A stretch of 64,000 nt of DNA from Thalassospira sp. (GTDB lineage: Bacteria; Pseudomonadota; Alphaproteobacteria; Rhodospirillales; Thalassospiraceae): assembly GCF_002709775.1 (NCBI RefSeq), contig NZ_PAQR01000028.1, forward strand, positions 41,566 through 105,565. Direction: 5' to 3'. The notes under the pieces are model-generated. The model was not told the DNA's origin, ran no database searches, and saw nothing but the letters and a program-made list of their open reading frames with translations. A program made the translations under genes and the position numbers. This document shows, piece after piece, positions 25,727 to 35,820 of the stretch (position 1 is its first letter; each line of letters starts with the position of its first letter).

Positions 25727-27199
25727 TTAGATGACAGCTGCGTTGCCGAAATCACTGCTTTGAAGCAACCGGTCAATCGTCTGAACGCCGCGGCGCAAAC
25801 GTTGGGGAGATCTTTCGGCGCCAAAGGCCAGTCGCAAGCCACGTGGAACCGGCCCGACCGAGAATTGCTGTGCCGCTGTCAGAAGCACACCGTTATTGGC
25901 TGCATTCATCACCAGTTCGCCGGTATCGATATGTTCGGGGAGTTCAAGCCAGATGTGATAATTCGTCGGATGGAAGCGGATGTCATAACCCTTAAGCGTG
26001 CCAAGAATGATGGCAAGGCGCTGGGCGGCTGCTTCGCGGTGCCATACTTCGAACTGGGCAAGGCCGCCATCCATGATCATGCGGGTAACAAGTTCAAGAT
26101 TGATGGTCGAAACCATCCAGCAGGTCGAACGGATCGCGCTGGCCAGTTTGCCAATCATTTCACCCGGGGCATGGATGTAGCCAACCCGCAAACCGCCACC
26201 GATACTTTTGGAAACACCATCCAGATAGATACTACGTTCCGGCGCAAAGCAGGACAGCGGCGGTGGGGCATCCGGATCGAGGAAGTGATAAATGCCATCT
26301 TCGATCAGGGTCAGATCATATTTGCGCAGGATCTCGGCGATTTCGATGCGGCGCTGCTGGCTCATGGTGCTGCACAGCGGATTGTGCAGGGTCGGCATCA
26401 AATATATGGCGCGCGGGCTTTGGGTGCGGCACATGTTTTCCAGCGCATCGGGCATGATGCCTTCGTCATCCATGGCGACACCGCGCAGACGGAATTGCAG
26501 CAAATTGGCAAGGCTGCGCAGATTGGGGTAGGTGAGCTCTTCACACAGAACAAGATCACCCGGGCGGACGGTCGCCAGCAATGAAACCGTCATGCCGTGC
26601 TGAACGCCGGCCGTCGGCAACACGCGATCAGGATTGTCATCAAGGCCGAGCCGACCTGCGGCAAAGGCCAGTGCTTCGCGCTGATGGGCGACGCCATATT
26701 CCGATTTGTAGGACACCATGTCGTCTGTCGTCATGGTGGTGGCGACATCCAGCAGGTTCTCGCGAATACGGCCTTCCTGCGGTGGCAGGGGGCAGTTCAT
26801 CCGGAAATTGATCGGGCCGGTTTCTTCGGTGTCGCTTGTTTGCGGGGACTCTGATGGGGCGATTCCGGTGCCGGTGGATTTGGCCAACTGGCTGATATTG
26901 TTGGTAAATGCCATCGGAATAGGGGCGCTGGCCGCCATATCAAGTTCCGACTGGATATTATCAAGAACATAGGTTCCGCGGCCAACTTCGCCTGCTACAA
27001 GTCCAAGTCGCTCTGCCTCGCGATAGGATCGGGTGATTGTTCCGACCGTCACACCAAGCTGATAGGCGAGTTCGCGATGGGTGGGCAGTCGGTCTCCCGG
27101 TTTAAGGGAGCCGTCTTTGACTGCTGTGCGGATGGCTTGCGCGATCTGTCGATAAACAGGACCACCAGCCTCATCAAGTTTCGGGAACCATATTGTCAT
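25727..27199 (-). CDS. MocR-family regulator (GntR HTH + aminotransferase-like domain)
   Basis: 490 residues. The N-terminal 75 residues are a GntR winged helix (GGPVYRQIAQAIRTAVKDGS and GVTVGTITRSYREAERLGL), followed by a fold-type I PLP domain with YLDGVSKSIGGGLRVGYI, the PLP-lysine region. MocR proteins are PLP-sensing activators or repressors of vitamin B6, GABA, taurine and amino-acid genes. This one is divergent from an operon of three metabolic genes, two of them PLP-type enzymes, and is very probably its regulator. A palindrome of the operator type overlaps its own start codon, so it probably represses itself. Confidence 0.92.
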   Translation of the reverse strand: MTIWFPKLDEAGGPVYRQIAQAIRTAVKDGSLKPGDRLPTHRELAYQLGVTVGTITRSYREAERLGLVAGEVGRGTYVLDNIQSELDMAASAPIPMAFTNNISQLAKSTGTGIAPSESPQTSDTEETGPINFRMNCPLPPQEGRIRENLLDVATTMTTDDMVSYKSEYGVAHQREALAFAAGRLGLDDNPDRVLPTAGVQHGMTVSLLATVRPGDLVLCEELTYPNLRSLANLLQFRLRGVAMDDEGIMPDALENMCRTQSPRAIYLMPTLHNPLCSTMSQQRRIEIAEILRKYDLTLIEDGIYHFLDPDAPPPLSCFAPERSIYLDGVSKSIGGGLRVGYIHAPGEMIGKLASAIRSTCWMVSTINLELVTRMIMDGGLAQFEVWHREAAAQRLAIILGTLKGYDIRFHPTNYHIWLELPEHIDTGELVMNAANNGVLLTAAQQFSVGPVPRGLRLAFGAERSPQRLRRGVQTIDRLLQSSDFGNAAVI

Positions 27200-27237
27200 G
27201 GTGACAATGTTTAAATTGACATAATCACAATGTCAAT
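27192..27237. promoter_or_regulatory. Candidate MocR operators
   Basis: ATTGTCA-tgg-TGACAAT (27192-27208) is a perfect palindrome that includes the MocR start codon. A second pair, ATTGACA (27215-27221) and TGTCAAT (27231-27237), lies 7 bases further on, towards the divergent operon. The repeated TTGTCA/TTGACA units, about 16-23 bases apart, fit the multi-site operators used by MocR dimers. Placement allows both self-repression and control of the divergent genes. Confidence 0.65.
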
Positions 27238-27278
27238 GACAAAACAATATCGAGACAATTCACCGAAAGGAGATGGAA

Positions 27279-27563
27279 ATGGTAAATTGTAACGATACAA
27301 TCCAGATTCCCGGCATTCATGTCAATGATCGCGCAAATGCCGATGGCAAGCCGGGCGTCAAGCCGGCGACCTGGCGTGCAGCGATCACTGGTATGGTGAT
27401 CTCCATGGTCGAATACCTTGCGTTGCTTCAGGCCCGTGCACGTGACCGTCATGCTCTGCAAAATCTTGATGATCAGATGCTTAAGGATATTGGCGTGACA
27501 CGCGCAGACATTGAGCAGGAACTGGCAAAGCCGTTCCTGTCCGACTTCCCCTGGCGCGGCTAG
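27279..27563 (+). CDS. DUF1127-domain small protein
   Basis: 94 residues from the ATG at 27279, six bases after AAAGGAG; an ATG at 27273 touches the ribosome site and is less likely. The C-terminal 45 residues carry the DUF1127 pattern: ARDRHALQNLDDQMLKDIGVTRADIEQELAKPF. DUF1127 proteins are short, Arg-rich, often single-domain and in some alphaproteobacteria bind RNA or affect phosphate and C/N metabolism. Here the N-terminal part (about 45 residues) is longer than in minimal forms. First gene of the operon divergent from MocR. Confidence 0.85.
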   Translation: MVNCNDTIQIPGIHVNDRANADGKPGVKPATWRAAITGMVISMVEYLALLQARARDRHALQNLDDQMLKDIGVTRADIEQELAKPFLSDFPWRG

Positions 27564-27672
27564 CCACCGCCGCGTTTGACGGAGGCACTTTGCTCCCATT
27601 GTGCCTCCGTTCGGCGGGAAGCCGCCAAAAAATCAAATTGTCACGATGTGGATCGATCAGGGATACAATAGC

Positions 27673-28635
27673 ATGTTCAATACAAGTGAATTGCGTGAGG
27701 CGGCGGATTTTGTGCATCAATATGTTGCGCCGACCCCGACAGTTCAGTGGCCGCTGCTTGATCGCGCGACCGGATTGTCCCTGTATGTCAAACACGAAAA
27801 CCACACCCGACTGGGGGCGTTCAAGATCCGCGGTGGGCTGACCTTTTGTCGCTATCTTGCCAAATCGGTCGATGTGAACCGCGGAATTATCTCGGCGACC
27901 CGGGGAAACCATGGCCAAAGTCTTGCCCATGCCGCCAGTCGTTTTGGCATGCCCGCGACCATTATTGTTCCGCATGGCAATTCCGTTGAAAAGAATGCCG
28001 CCATGTGCGCCTGGGGTGCGGAGGTGATCGAACATGGTCATGATTTCCAGGAGGCCGCTGAATACGCCAAGACGCTTGCTGCCAGCGAAGACCTTGTGAT
28101 GGTGCCGGCGTTTCATCGAGAGCTCGTTCGTGGCGTCGCATCCTATGGGTTGGAGCTGTTTGACGCGATTTCGGGTCTGGATCGGGTTTATGTGCCGGTT
28201 GGCATGGGATCGGGGATATCGTCACTGATTACGGTGCGCGATGCCTTGGGACTGAAAACCGAGATTATCGGTGTGGTCGCAACCGGGGCTGATGCCATTC
28301 GCCAGTCATTCCTTGCCGGCGAAATCATTCCGACACCAGCGGCTAATACCTTTGCCGATGGCGTTGCCTGTCGAAGCCCTGACCCAAATGCGTTTGAAAT
28401 CATCAAGAACGGTGCGGCGGATATCGTTGCCGTCAGTGATGAGCAGATTGCCGATGCCATGCGCCTTTATTTCAGCTCGTGCCACACCATTGCCGAGGGT
28501 GCTGGTGCCGTGCCACTGGCAGCAGCCATTGCGCAGCGTGAAAGTAATATCGGCAAGAAGGTCGCACTGATTTTGACTGGCGCGAATATTGATCGTGCCG
28601 ATTATGCCCGCATTCTATCGGGAGAAAACAAATGA
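27673..28635 (+). CDS. Threonine dehydratase-like PLP enzyme (fold type II)
   Basis: 320 residues from the ATG at 27673, with AGGGA about 8 bases before; upstream ATGs would add a sequence unlike the family. The PLP lysine is in the block KHENHTRLGAFKIRGGL, where Lys of FKIRGG is the Schiff-base residue. The phosphate cradle is GMGSGISS, and SATRGNHGQSLA is the usual substrate loop. Members deaminate threonine or serine to 2-oxoacids; close relatives occur in hydroxyectoine breakdown (EutB). The length (320) lacks the C-terminal ACT domain of biosynthetic IlvA, so this is a catabolic type. Overlaps the next gene by 4 bases. Confidence 0.87.
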   Translation: MFNTSELREAADFVHQYVAPTPTVQWPLLDRATGLSLYVKHENHTRLGAFKIRGGLTFCRYLAKSVDVNRGIISATRGNHGQSLAHAASRFGMPATIIVPHGNSVEKNAAMCAWGAEVIEHGHDFQEAAEYAKTLAASEDLVMVPAFHRELVRGVASYGLELFDAISGLDRVYVPVGMGSGISSLITVRDALGLKTEIIGVVATGADAIRQSFLAGEIIPTPAANTFADGVACRSPDPNAFEIIKNGAADIVAVSDEQIADAMRLYFSSCHTIAEGAGAVPLAAAIAQRESNIGKKVALILTGANIDRADYARILSGENK

Positions 28636-30062
28636 ACCGCATTTCAAATCGTTCATATGACAGCCCCACTGTCGATGAACGTCATCTCATGTTTGATGAC
28701 CTTGAAAAGCTTGGCCGTATCCTTGTCGAGACAGGCGATATCGCGCACAGCTTCATTCAGGGTGCAGAAGACATGGATGTAACCTGCCGCGATTTCTCTG
28801 CCTTTGACCCCTCGCGCCCCATGCCGGGGCAGGGACGCGGCGCACTTGATGCGTTGCGGGCAGCGAATGAAGAAATTCTGCCGCTGCTCGCCGCATCAAT
28901 TGGTCCGAGATATCTTGGATTTGTAACCGGGGGCACAACGCCAGCCGCCCTTGTCGGTGATTGGTTGGCCAGTGCGATTGATCAAAATGCCACCGGTCCG
29001 GAAGGATCGGTTAATGCCGCTGTTGAAGAACAGGTCATCAACTGGCTCTGTGAGTTGGGCGGGGTGCCATCGAATCGGTTTGATGGTGTGCTTACGACCG
29101 GTGCGACGGTTTCAAACCTGTTGGGATTGGTCGCAGCTCGGCAATGGTGCGGTGAGCAGGTCGGTGTGAATGTTGATGCTGATGGTGCAGGCGTCTTGCC
29201 CGATCTTGAGATTTTTGCCGCAAGCCCGCATGCCAGCATGGTCAAAGATCTGTCGATCACCGGCATTGGCCGCAACAACTTTACCAAGGTGGCGACAAAG
29301 CCCGGATCGGAAGAAACCGATATCGGAGATTTGAAGGCCAAGCTTGCTGCCAGTTCGTCGCGCGCCAAGATCGTTATTGCATCTGCCGGGACGGTTAACG
29401 CGACGGATTTCGACGATCTGAATGCGATTGCTGAATTATGTGCGGACTATGGTGCCTGGCTGCATGTGGATGCTGCTTTTGGTTTCTTTGCTGCCCTTGA
29501 TGATCGTCGTGCGCATTTCACCAAGGGAATTGAACGGGCGGATTCCATCACCTCGGACGGGCACAAATGGCTTAATGTGCCGTATGATTGCGGGATCTTC
29601 CTGACCCGGCATATTTCTGTGCTCGAAACCTGCTGTCGCGCCTTTGCGCCGTATCTTGATACCAAGGCGGATGGCAATAGCTATATCAATCGCGGGGTAG
29701 AGAATTCCAGACGGTTCCGCGCCTTGCCGCTCTGGGTGATGATGGTGGCTTATGGCCGTGACGGAATTGCATCGATCATTCGTGCCAATTGTGATCAGGC
29801 GGCAAACCTTGCTGCATGGGTTCGCACCCACGAAAAGCTTGAGCTGCTGAGCGAGCCGAAACTCAATGTGACGATGTTTAGGTCGCATGGCAGTGATGAT
29901 GACAATCGCGCCTTGCTTGAGCGCATCAATGCGACCGGGAAATTGTTCCTGACGCCAACTGTGTATGGTGGACGGTTCGGTTTCCGTGCAGCCTTTAGCA
30001 ACTGGCGAACCCGCGATGAGGACCTGATGGTCGTCAAGCAGGCGATTGAAACGGTCTTGTAA
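28632..30062 (+). CDS. Group II PLP-dependent decarboxylase-like protein
   Basis: 476 residues. Fold type I PLP enzyme of the glutamate/aromatic amino-acid decarboxylase family: TTGATVSNLLGLVAAR, ASPHASMVKD (the ring-stacking His), HVDAAFGFF and the Schiff-base block SDGHKWLNVPYDCG. Family members remove CO2 from glutamate, aspartate, tryptophan, phenylalanine or related acids; substrate is not clear from these motifs. The start codon overlaps the stop of the dehydratase gene (ATGA), so the two proteins are made together. Confidence 0.88.
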   Translation: MNRISNRSYDSPTVDERHLMFDDLEKLGRILVETGDIAHSFIQGAEDMDVTCRDFSAFDPSRPMPGQGRGALDALRAANEEILPLLAASIGPRYLGFVTGGTTPAALVGDWLASAIDQNATGPEGSVNAAVEEQVINWLCELGGVPSNRFDGVLTTGATVSNLLGLVAARQWCGEQVGVNVDADGAGVLPDLEIFAASPHASMVKDLSITGIGRNNFTKVATKPGSEETDIGDLKAKLAASSSRAKIVIASAGTVNATDFDDLNAIAELCADYGAWLHVDAAFGFFAALDDRRAHFTKGIERADSITSDGHKWLNVPYDCGIFLTRHISVLETCCRAFAPYLDTKADGNSYINRGVENSRRFRALPLWVMMVAYGRDGIASIIRANCDQAANLAAWVRTHEKLELLSEPKLNVTMFRSHGSDDDNRALLERINATGKLFLTPTVYGGRFGFRAAFSNWRTRDEDLMVVKQAIETVL

Positions 30063-30140
30063 TCGCCTGCTGAAATCACCGATAAGCGACGAAAATTAAA
30101 GCCTTGCACATCAAACATGTGCCGAGTTCAGGATAATACG

Positions 30141-30965
30141 ATGACGACCCAGACCCTGCCGATCTATCAGATTGATGCCTTCACCGATGTTCCGTTTGCC
30201 GGCAACCCGGCCGCAGTTGTGCCGTTATCAGGCTGGTTGTCTGATGACGTGATGCAAAAGATTGCGATGGAAAACAATCTGTCGGAAACGGCATTCTTCG
30301 TGCCGTGTGACGGGGGAGAGGCTGATTTTCACATTCGCTGGTTTACACCAACCGTCGAGGTGCCGCTTTGCGGGCATGCAACCCTTGCCAGTGCGTTCGT
30401 GATCTTCAATCAGCTTGGCTTTGAGGGTGATCTGATCAAACTGCAAAGCCAGAGCGGTGTTTTGACGGCCCGTCGTGATGGCGAGGCGATTGTCCTGAAT
30501 TTCCCGAAACAACCGATCAAGGCAGAAACTGTATCAAGTGACGTGATTGACGCACTTGGCGGGGTGATGCCGGTTGAGACATTTGGCGTGGTCAGCCGTG
30601 ATACCGATATCGTGGCGGTTTTTGATGATGCATCCATTGTTCGCAACATGCGCCCGGATATGTCGACCTTGGCGAAACTGGCCGACCGCGGTGTGATCGT
30701 GACAGCACCGGGTGATAAGACCGGGCTTGATATGGTGTCGCGGTATTTCCTGCCAGCCCTTGGTATCGATGAAGATCCGGTGACGGGTTACATGCATTGC
30801 GTGGTTGCGCCCTATTGGGCTGAGAAGCTTGGTCAGGTTGATGTTGTTGGCTATCAGGCATCAGCGCGTGGTGGCGTGGTTGCCTGTAAAATCGACGGTG
30901 ACCGTGTTCATCTGAAGGGCGAGGCGGTGTTATTCGTCAAGGGTGAAATCGTACTTCCGGCTTAA
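30141..30965 (+). CDS. PhzF-family isomerase/epimerase-like protein
   Basis: 274 residues from the ATG at 30141, with AGGA upstream. PhzF marks: QIDAFTDVPFAGNPAAVV at the start, NLSETAFFV (the catalytic Glu), CGHATLASA, and IDEDPVTG, the double-domain diaminopimelate-epimerase-like fold. Members isomerise or act on amino-acid derived or shikimate-type compounds; most are of unknown substrate. It ends the MocR-linked operon and is followed by a terminator, supporting a shared pathway with the dehydratase and decarboxylase. Confidence 0.9.
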   Translation: MTTQTLPIYQIDAFTDVPFAGNPAAVVPLSGWLSDDVMQKIAMENNLSETAFFVPCDGGEADFHIRWFTPTVEVPLCGHATLASAFVIFNQLGFEGDLIKLQSQSGVLTARRDGEAIVLNFPKQPIKAETVSSDVIDALGGVMPVETFGVVSRDTDIVAVFDDASIVRNMRPDMSTLAKLADRGVIVTAPGDKTGLDMVSRYFLPALGIDEDPVTGYMHCVVAPYWAEKLGQVDVVGYQASARGGVVACKIDGDRVHLKGEAVLFVKGEIVLPA

Positions 30966-30996
30966 GCGGATCGATCCACACGAAAGTCACACTCAA

Positions 30997-31034
30997 ATTG
31001 GCGGGCAGTATCGCAATTGTCCGCCATTTTTTGT
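30997..31034 (+). terminator. Intrinsic terminator of the MocR-linked operon
   Basis: tggcgggca (30999-31007) pairs with tgtccgcca (31019-31027) apart from one G-T pair and is followed by six T residues. Confidence 0.85.
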
Positions 31035-31233
31035 GGGTAATGCCATGCGTCCGTAAGGGAATGTTTCTACCCATTAATCCGCATTGAAGCCCAATGGCTT
31101 TGTTTTTTTATTGACCGTGCCATGGGGCTTTCGTCTAAGTAAAAGGCAAAATAGGAGACTTGTGGATCGACCGCGCGACCATAAAAGCGCGTGCCAACCG
31201 CAAGAAAGCAGGCTTTACAGGGGAAAGTGTATC

Positions 31234-33105
31234 GTGCTCGAAAGTGTTGTTGCCAGTTCTGCAACGCCGATGCAGATGTGGGTGGTTCTTGCACTCGTTG
31301 CCGGATCGCTTGTTCTGTATGGGTTGGAGCGTATCTCGCTCGAACTGACCAGCATGGCGCTGATCGCAACCCTTTTGCTTTTCTTCGAATTTTTCCCGCT
31401 GCTGGATGGGGATGGCGACAATCTGCTTGGGCCTTCAACTATCATGTCGGGCTTTGCCAACCCAGCCTTGCTGACGGTGTTGTCGCTACTTGTCGTCGGG
31501 CAGGGGATGGTTCTGACAGGCGGGGTTAGTTATATCGCCGGGCTGATTACCGAGCATGGCGGCAAGAATGCCTCAATCGCGATTTTCATCGGCCTTTTCG
31601 TCGTGATGGTGATGTCGGCCTTCCTGAACAATACGCCAGTCGTGGTCATCTTTATTCCGATTATTCAGGCACTTGCCGAGCGTATTGAACGTTCACCATC
31701 CGCCTTGATGATCCCGCTTTCCTATGCCGCGATCTTGGGCGGCATGACGACCCTGATCGGGTCTTCGACCAACCTTCTGGTGTCGAGTTCCCTGATCGAA
31801 TTGGGGATGCCTGGGCTTGAGTTCTTTGAATTCACGACGATTGGTGGCGTTCTGGCACTGGTCGGTTTTGTCTATGTGCTTCTGATTGCGCCGCGTCTGC
31901 TGCCTGCCTTGGCATCGATGCGTAGCAAGCTTGCCAACCCCGATAGCAGCGGCAAACAGTTCATTGCCCAGATCACGGTTGGCCCATCCGCCAACATGAT
32001 CGGGACCAAGCCGGTTGCCGGTTTCTTCAAGAACCTGCCCAATATCACGATCCAGATGATCGTGCGCCGCGAACATGCCGAATTACCGCCGTTCGAAGAT
32101 GATATGGAAATTCAGGCTGGTGATGTTCTGGTCGTGGCAGCGACGCGCAAGGCCCTGACCGAGGCGTTGCAAAAAGACCCCGGATTGCTGCATTCCGACG
32201 CAGTTGCCGTGGGTGCGGATGGTGACGATACCCCGCAAAAATCAACCCAGCTTTTGGCCGAGGTTATGTTGCCGCCGGGCTCGCGCCTGATCGGGTTTAA
32301 CCTTGAGCAGATCGGTTTCCGTTATCAGTACAAGTGCCTCGTGCTTGGTATTCAGCGGCGCTCACGCATGATCCGCACACAGATGACCGAAATCCGGCTT
32401 GAAGCCGGTGACGTTCTTCTGGTGCAGGGACGCTCAGAGGATGTCGAGGCGCTTCGTACCATTCGCGATGTGGTTTTGCTGGAATGGTCGACGCGCACCT
32501 TGCCGCGTCCGTTCCATGCCCGTCGTGCTGCTGCAATCTTCCTTGGGGTGATTGCATTGGCCGCCACCGGAATTGTACCGATCATGGTTTCAAGCTTTAT
32601 CGGTGCCGGTCTGATGATCGCATCTGGTGCGCTGAATTTGCGACAGGCATCGCGCGCGATTGACCGCAAGATTGTACTGCTGGTGGCAGCTGCACTCGCA
32701 CTTGGCAATGCCTTGCAATTAACCGGCGGGGCCGAGTTTGTCGCCGATCAGCTGTTGGCCGCGACCCGCGGGGCGCCAGCACCGGTTATCTTGTCGCTGT
32801 TCTTCCTGATTGTTGCCGGGTTTACCAACGTCCTTTCAAACAATGCCTGTGCGGTTTTGTTCACGCCGATCGGGATCGGCATGGCGCAGCAGCTTGGCGT
32901 CGAACCGCATGTGTTCGCGATTGCGGTGGTGATGGCGGCAAACTGTTCGTTTGCATCACCGGTGGGGTATCAGACCAACCTTCTTGTCATGGGGCCGGGA
33001 CATTACCGGTTTATCGACTTCCTCAAGGCTGGCACACCGCTGATTATCCTTCTTTGGATCGCGTTCAGCCTGTTTGCGCCTTGGTATTACGATATCCCGT
33101 TCTAA
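31234..33105 (+). CDS. SLC13-family permease with two TrkA-C domains
   Basis: 623 residues from a GTG at 31234, chosen because AGGGGAAA lies 8 bases upstream and the earlier frame is charged and non-membrane. Two sets of about five or six TM helices flank a cytoplasmic insert (about 225-430) with two RCK-C/TrkA-C modules (MIVRREHAELPPFEDD...GDVLVV and YKCLVLGIQRR...EAGDVLLVQG). Conserved NTPVVVIFIPI and SSTNLL loops match the divalent-anion:sodium symporter fold. Such proteins move sulfate, dicarboxylates or other anions across the inner membrane. Which anion is not evident. Confidence 0.88.
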   Translation: MLESVVASSATPMQMWVVLALVAGSLVLYGLERISLELTSMALIATLLLFFEFFPLLDGDGDNLLGPSTIMSGFANPALLTVLSLLVVGQGMVLTGGVSYIAGLITEHGGKNASIAIFIGLFVVMVMSAFLNNTPVVVIFIPIIQALAERIERSPSALMIPLSYAAILGGMTTLIGSSTNLLVSSSLIELGMPGLEFFEFTTIGGVLALVGFVYVLLIAPRLLPALASMRSKLANPDSSGKQFIAQITVGPSANMIGTKPVAGFFKNLPNITIQMIVRREHAELPPFEDDMEIQAGDVLVVAATRKALTEALQKDPGLLHSDAVAVGADGDDTPQKSTQLLAEVMLPPGSRLIGFNLEQIGFRYQYKCLVLGIQRRSRMIRTQMTEIRLEAGDVLLVQGRSEDVEALRTIRDVVLLEWSTRTLPRPFHARRAAAIFLGVIALAATGIVPIMVSSFIGAGLMIASGALNLRQASRAIDRKIVLLVAAALALGNALQLTGGAEFVADQLLAATRGAPAPVILSLFFLIVAGFTNVLSNNACAVLFTPIGIGMAQQLGVEPHVFAIAVVMAANCSFASPVGYQTNLLVMGPGHYRFIDFLKAGTPLIILLWIAFSLFAPWYYDIPF

Positions 33106-33181
33106 GGCCGGTGAACCCGATCCGTTAACGGGTTGCAGCCGTTCAGTTAAGCCATGCAAAAATGGCTGTCTTGTTTGTGTG

Positions 33182-33204
33182 GAAGGCGTTTGACTTTTGC
33201 CTTC
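33182..33204 (+). promoter_or_regulatory. Hairpin in serC leader
   Basis: gaaggc-(11 bases)-gccttc lies about 80 bases before serC. Alphaproteobacterial serC genes are known to carry a conserved leader RNA (Rfam serC motif); this hairpin may be part of such a leader, but I cannot match the consensus by eye. Confidence 0.3.
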
Positions 33205-33280
33205 GGGGCAATAGGATCAGCCCGCTTGATTGTTCTGCATGAACTTTCATTGGTTATTCTTTTTTCTCAGGAACTTACAG

Positions 33281-34462
<1,182 letters not shown>

Positions 34463-34514
34463 GAAATAATTCGTACGTATTATTTGCGTTAGAGGGGTTT
34501 TCCCCGTTGCTCTG

Positions 34515-34571
34515 TCCGGCACAACGCGGTAGTAACCGCTACCGGATAGTGAGCCCTGAGCGTTGCTCGGG
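34515..34571 (+). promoter_or_regulatory. Structured leader upstream of hisZ
   Basis: Two adjacent hairpins: an outer tccgg/ccgga (34515-34519, 34542-34546) that encloses gcggt/accgc (34526-34530, 34535-34539), then ccc-t-gagc/gctc-ggg (34554-34571). They end about 48 bases before the hisZ ATG. No T-run follows, so these look like leader structure rather than a terminator. Confidence 0.4.
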
Positions 34572-34618
34572 ATATCATCAATTTGAATTTGCGCGCCTCG
34601 TCCGGGAAAGCACACATA

Positions 34619-35785
34619 ATGACCGAACTCGCCAGGAAAGCTCTTTTGCCCGCCGGCCTGCAGGATGTCCTGCCAGGAACCGCCGCACGGGAAGCTGAAA
34701 TCCGTGAAAAGCTGATGGCCAGTCTGGCGCATGCGGGCTATGACCGCGTGAAAACCCCGCTTGTCGAATTTGAAGAGAGCCTGCTTGAAGGTGCGGCTCC
34801 GGAACTGGCGACCCAGACATTTCGTCTGATGGACCCGGAATCGCGACGCATGATGGGACTTCGTTCCGATATGACGCCGCAGGTTGGGCGGATTGCTGCG
34901 ACCCGTCTGGTTGATGCGCCGCGTCCGCTGCGTCTTTCCTATTCCGGTGATGTGCTGAGGATCAAGGGATCGCATCTGCGCCCGGAACGCCAGTTCGCAC
35001 AGGTTGGTGCGGAACTTATCGGTGTTTCGAGTGCTGCGGCCGATACTGAGATCGTTCTTCTTGCGCTTGAAGCGCTTGATAGCATCGGTCTTGCCGATGT
35101 TTCGGTCGATCTTAATCTGCCGACCCTGCCGGTGCGTCTGTTTGACGCCTTTGGCGTGTCACGCGATGAACGCGAAGCTTTGACCGAGGCGCTTGAACGT
35201 CGCGACGTTGCGGCCCTTCGTGCTGCAGACGGAAAGGTCACTGGCGTTCTGGTCGCGTTGCTTGAGGCCGCAGGCCCGGCACAAACGGCCTTGCCGAAAC
35301 TCAAGAAACTTGAATTGCCGCTCGGCGCATCCGAAGAGCTTTATCGTCTGATCGACGTTGCAGAACGTGTTCTGGCGTCCGGGCTTGAAGCTGCCTTGAC
35401 CATTGATCCGGTCGAGATGGCTGGTTTCCGCTATCAGACTGGTGTCAGTTTTACGCTGTTTGCCCGCAATGTGCGTGGCGAGATTGGCCGTGGTGGTCGT
35501 TATCGTGCCGGCGGGGCTTCTGGCGAGGCGGCAACGGGCATGTCGCTTTATATGGATAGTATTCTGCGTGGTCTTCCTGATGCAGAACCGGTAGACCGGG
35601 TCTACCTGCCGCTGGGTACGCCGCAGCGGGAAGCGCGCAAATTGCGCGCCGAAGGTCATTACACGGTTGCTGCCCTTGAAGGGGCGGCTGAAGCCAAAAC
35701 CGAAGCTGCTGCGCGCATCGAAGCGCAGGGCATGGGTTGTAATCACATTTATCTTGGCGGCCAGGTTGTGCCGCTGAGCACCTAA
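34619..35785 (+). CDS. hisZ: ATP phosphoribosyltransferase regulatory subunit
   Basis: 388 residues from the ATG at 34619 (GGGAAAG about 10 bases upstream). A catalytically inactive class II aminoacyl-tRNA synthetase-like protein: [15 protein letters not shown] at the start, [37 protein letters not shown] and a [10 protein letters not shown] loop near the end. HisZ forms a hetero-octamer with short HisG and gives it histidine feedback control. No hisG lies nearby, so it is encoded elsewhere. The hisZ-purA order is seen in many alphaproteobacteria. The purA gene follows after 35 bases, probably in one operon. Confidence 0.93.
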   Translation: MTELARKALLPAGLQDVLPGTAAREAEIREKLMASLAHAGYDRVKTPLVEFEESLLEGAAPELATQTFRLMDPESRRMMGLRSDMTPQVGRIAATRLVDAPRPLRLSYSGDVLRIKGSHLRPERQFAQVGAELIGVSSAAADTEIVLLALEALDSIGLADVSVDLNLPTLPVRLFDAFGVSRDEREALTEALERRDVAALRAADGKVTGVLVALLEAAGPAQTALPKLKKLELPLGASEELYRLIDVAERVLASGLEAALTIDPVEMAGFRYQTGVSFTLFARNVRGEIGRGGRYRAGGASGEAATGMSLYMDSILRGLPDAEPVDRVYLPLGTPQREARKLRAEGHYTVAALEGAAEAKTEAAARIEAQGMGCNHIYLGGQVVPLST

Positions 35786-35820
35786 TTCAACGAACTTTTT
35801 ATCGCGCAAGGAGTTTTGCG

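Noticed and set aside
25682..26584. 300-codon plus-strand frame inside the MocR gene
   Set aside because: Antisense to an obvious MocR protein; no family resemblance and no ribosome site.
34464..34505. Possible terminator after serC (aaataattcgtacgtattattt and ggggttttcccc)
   Set aside because: The first stem is AT-only and weak; the second has a 4-bp stem with no T-run. Not strong enough to call.
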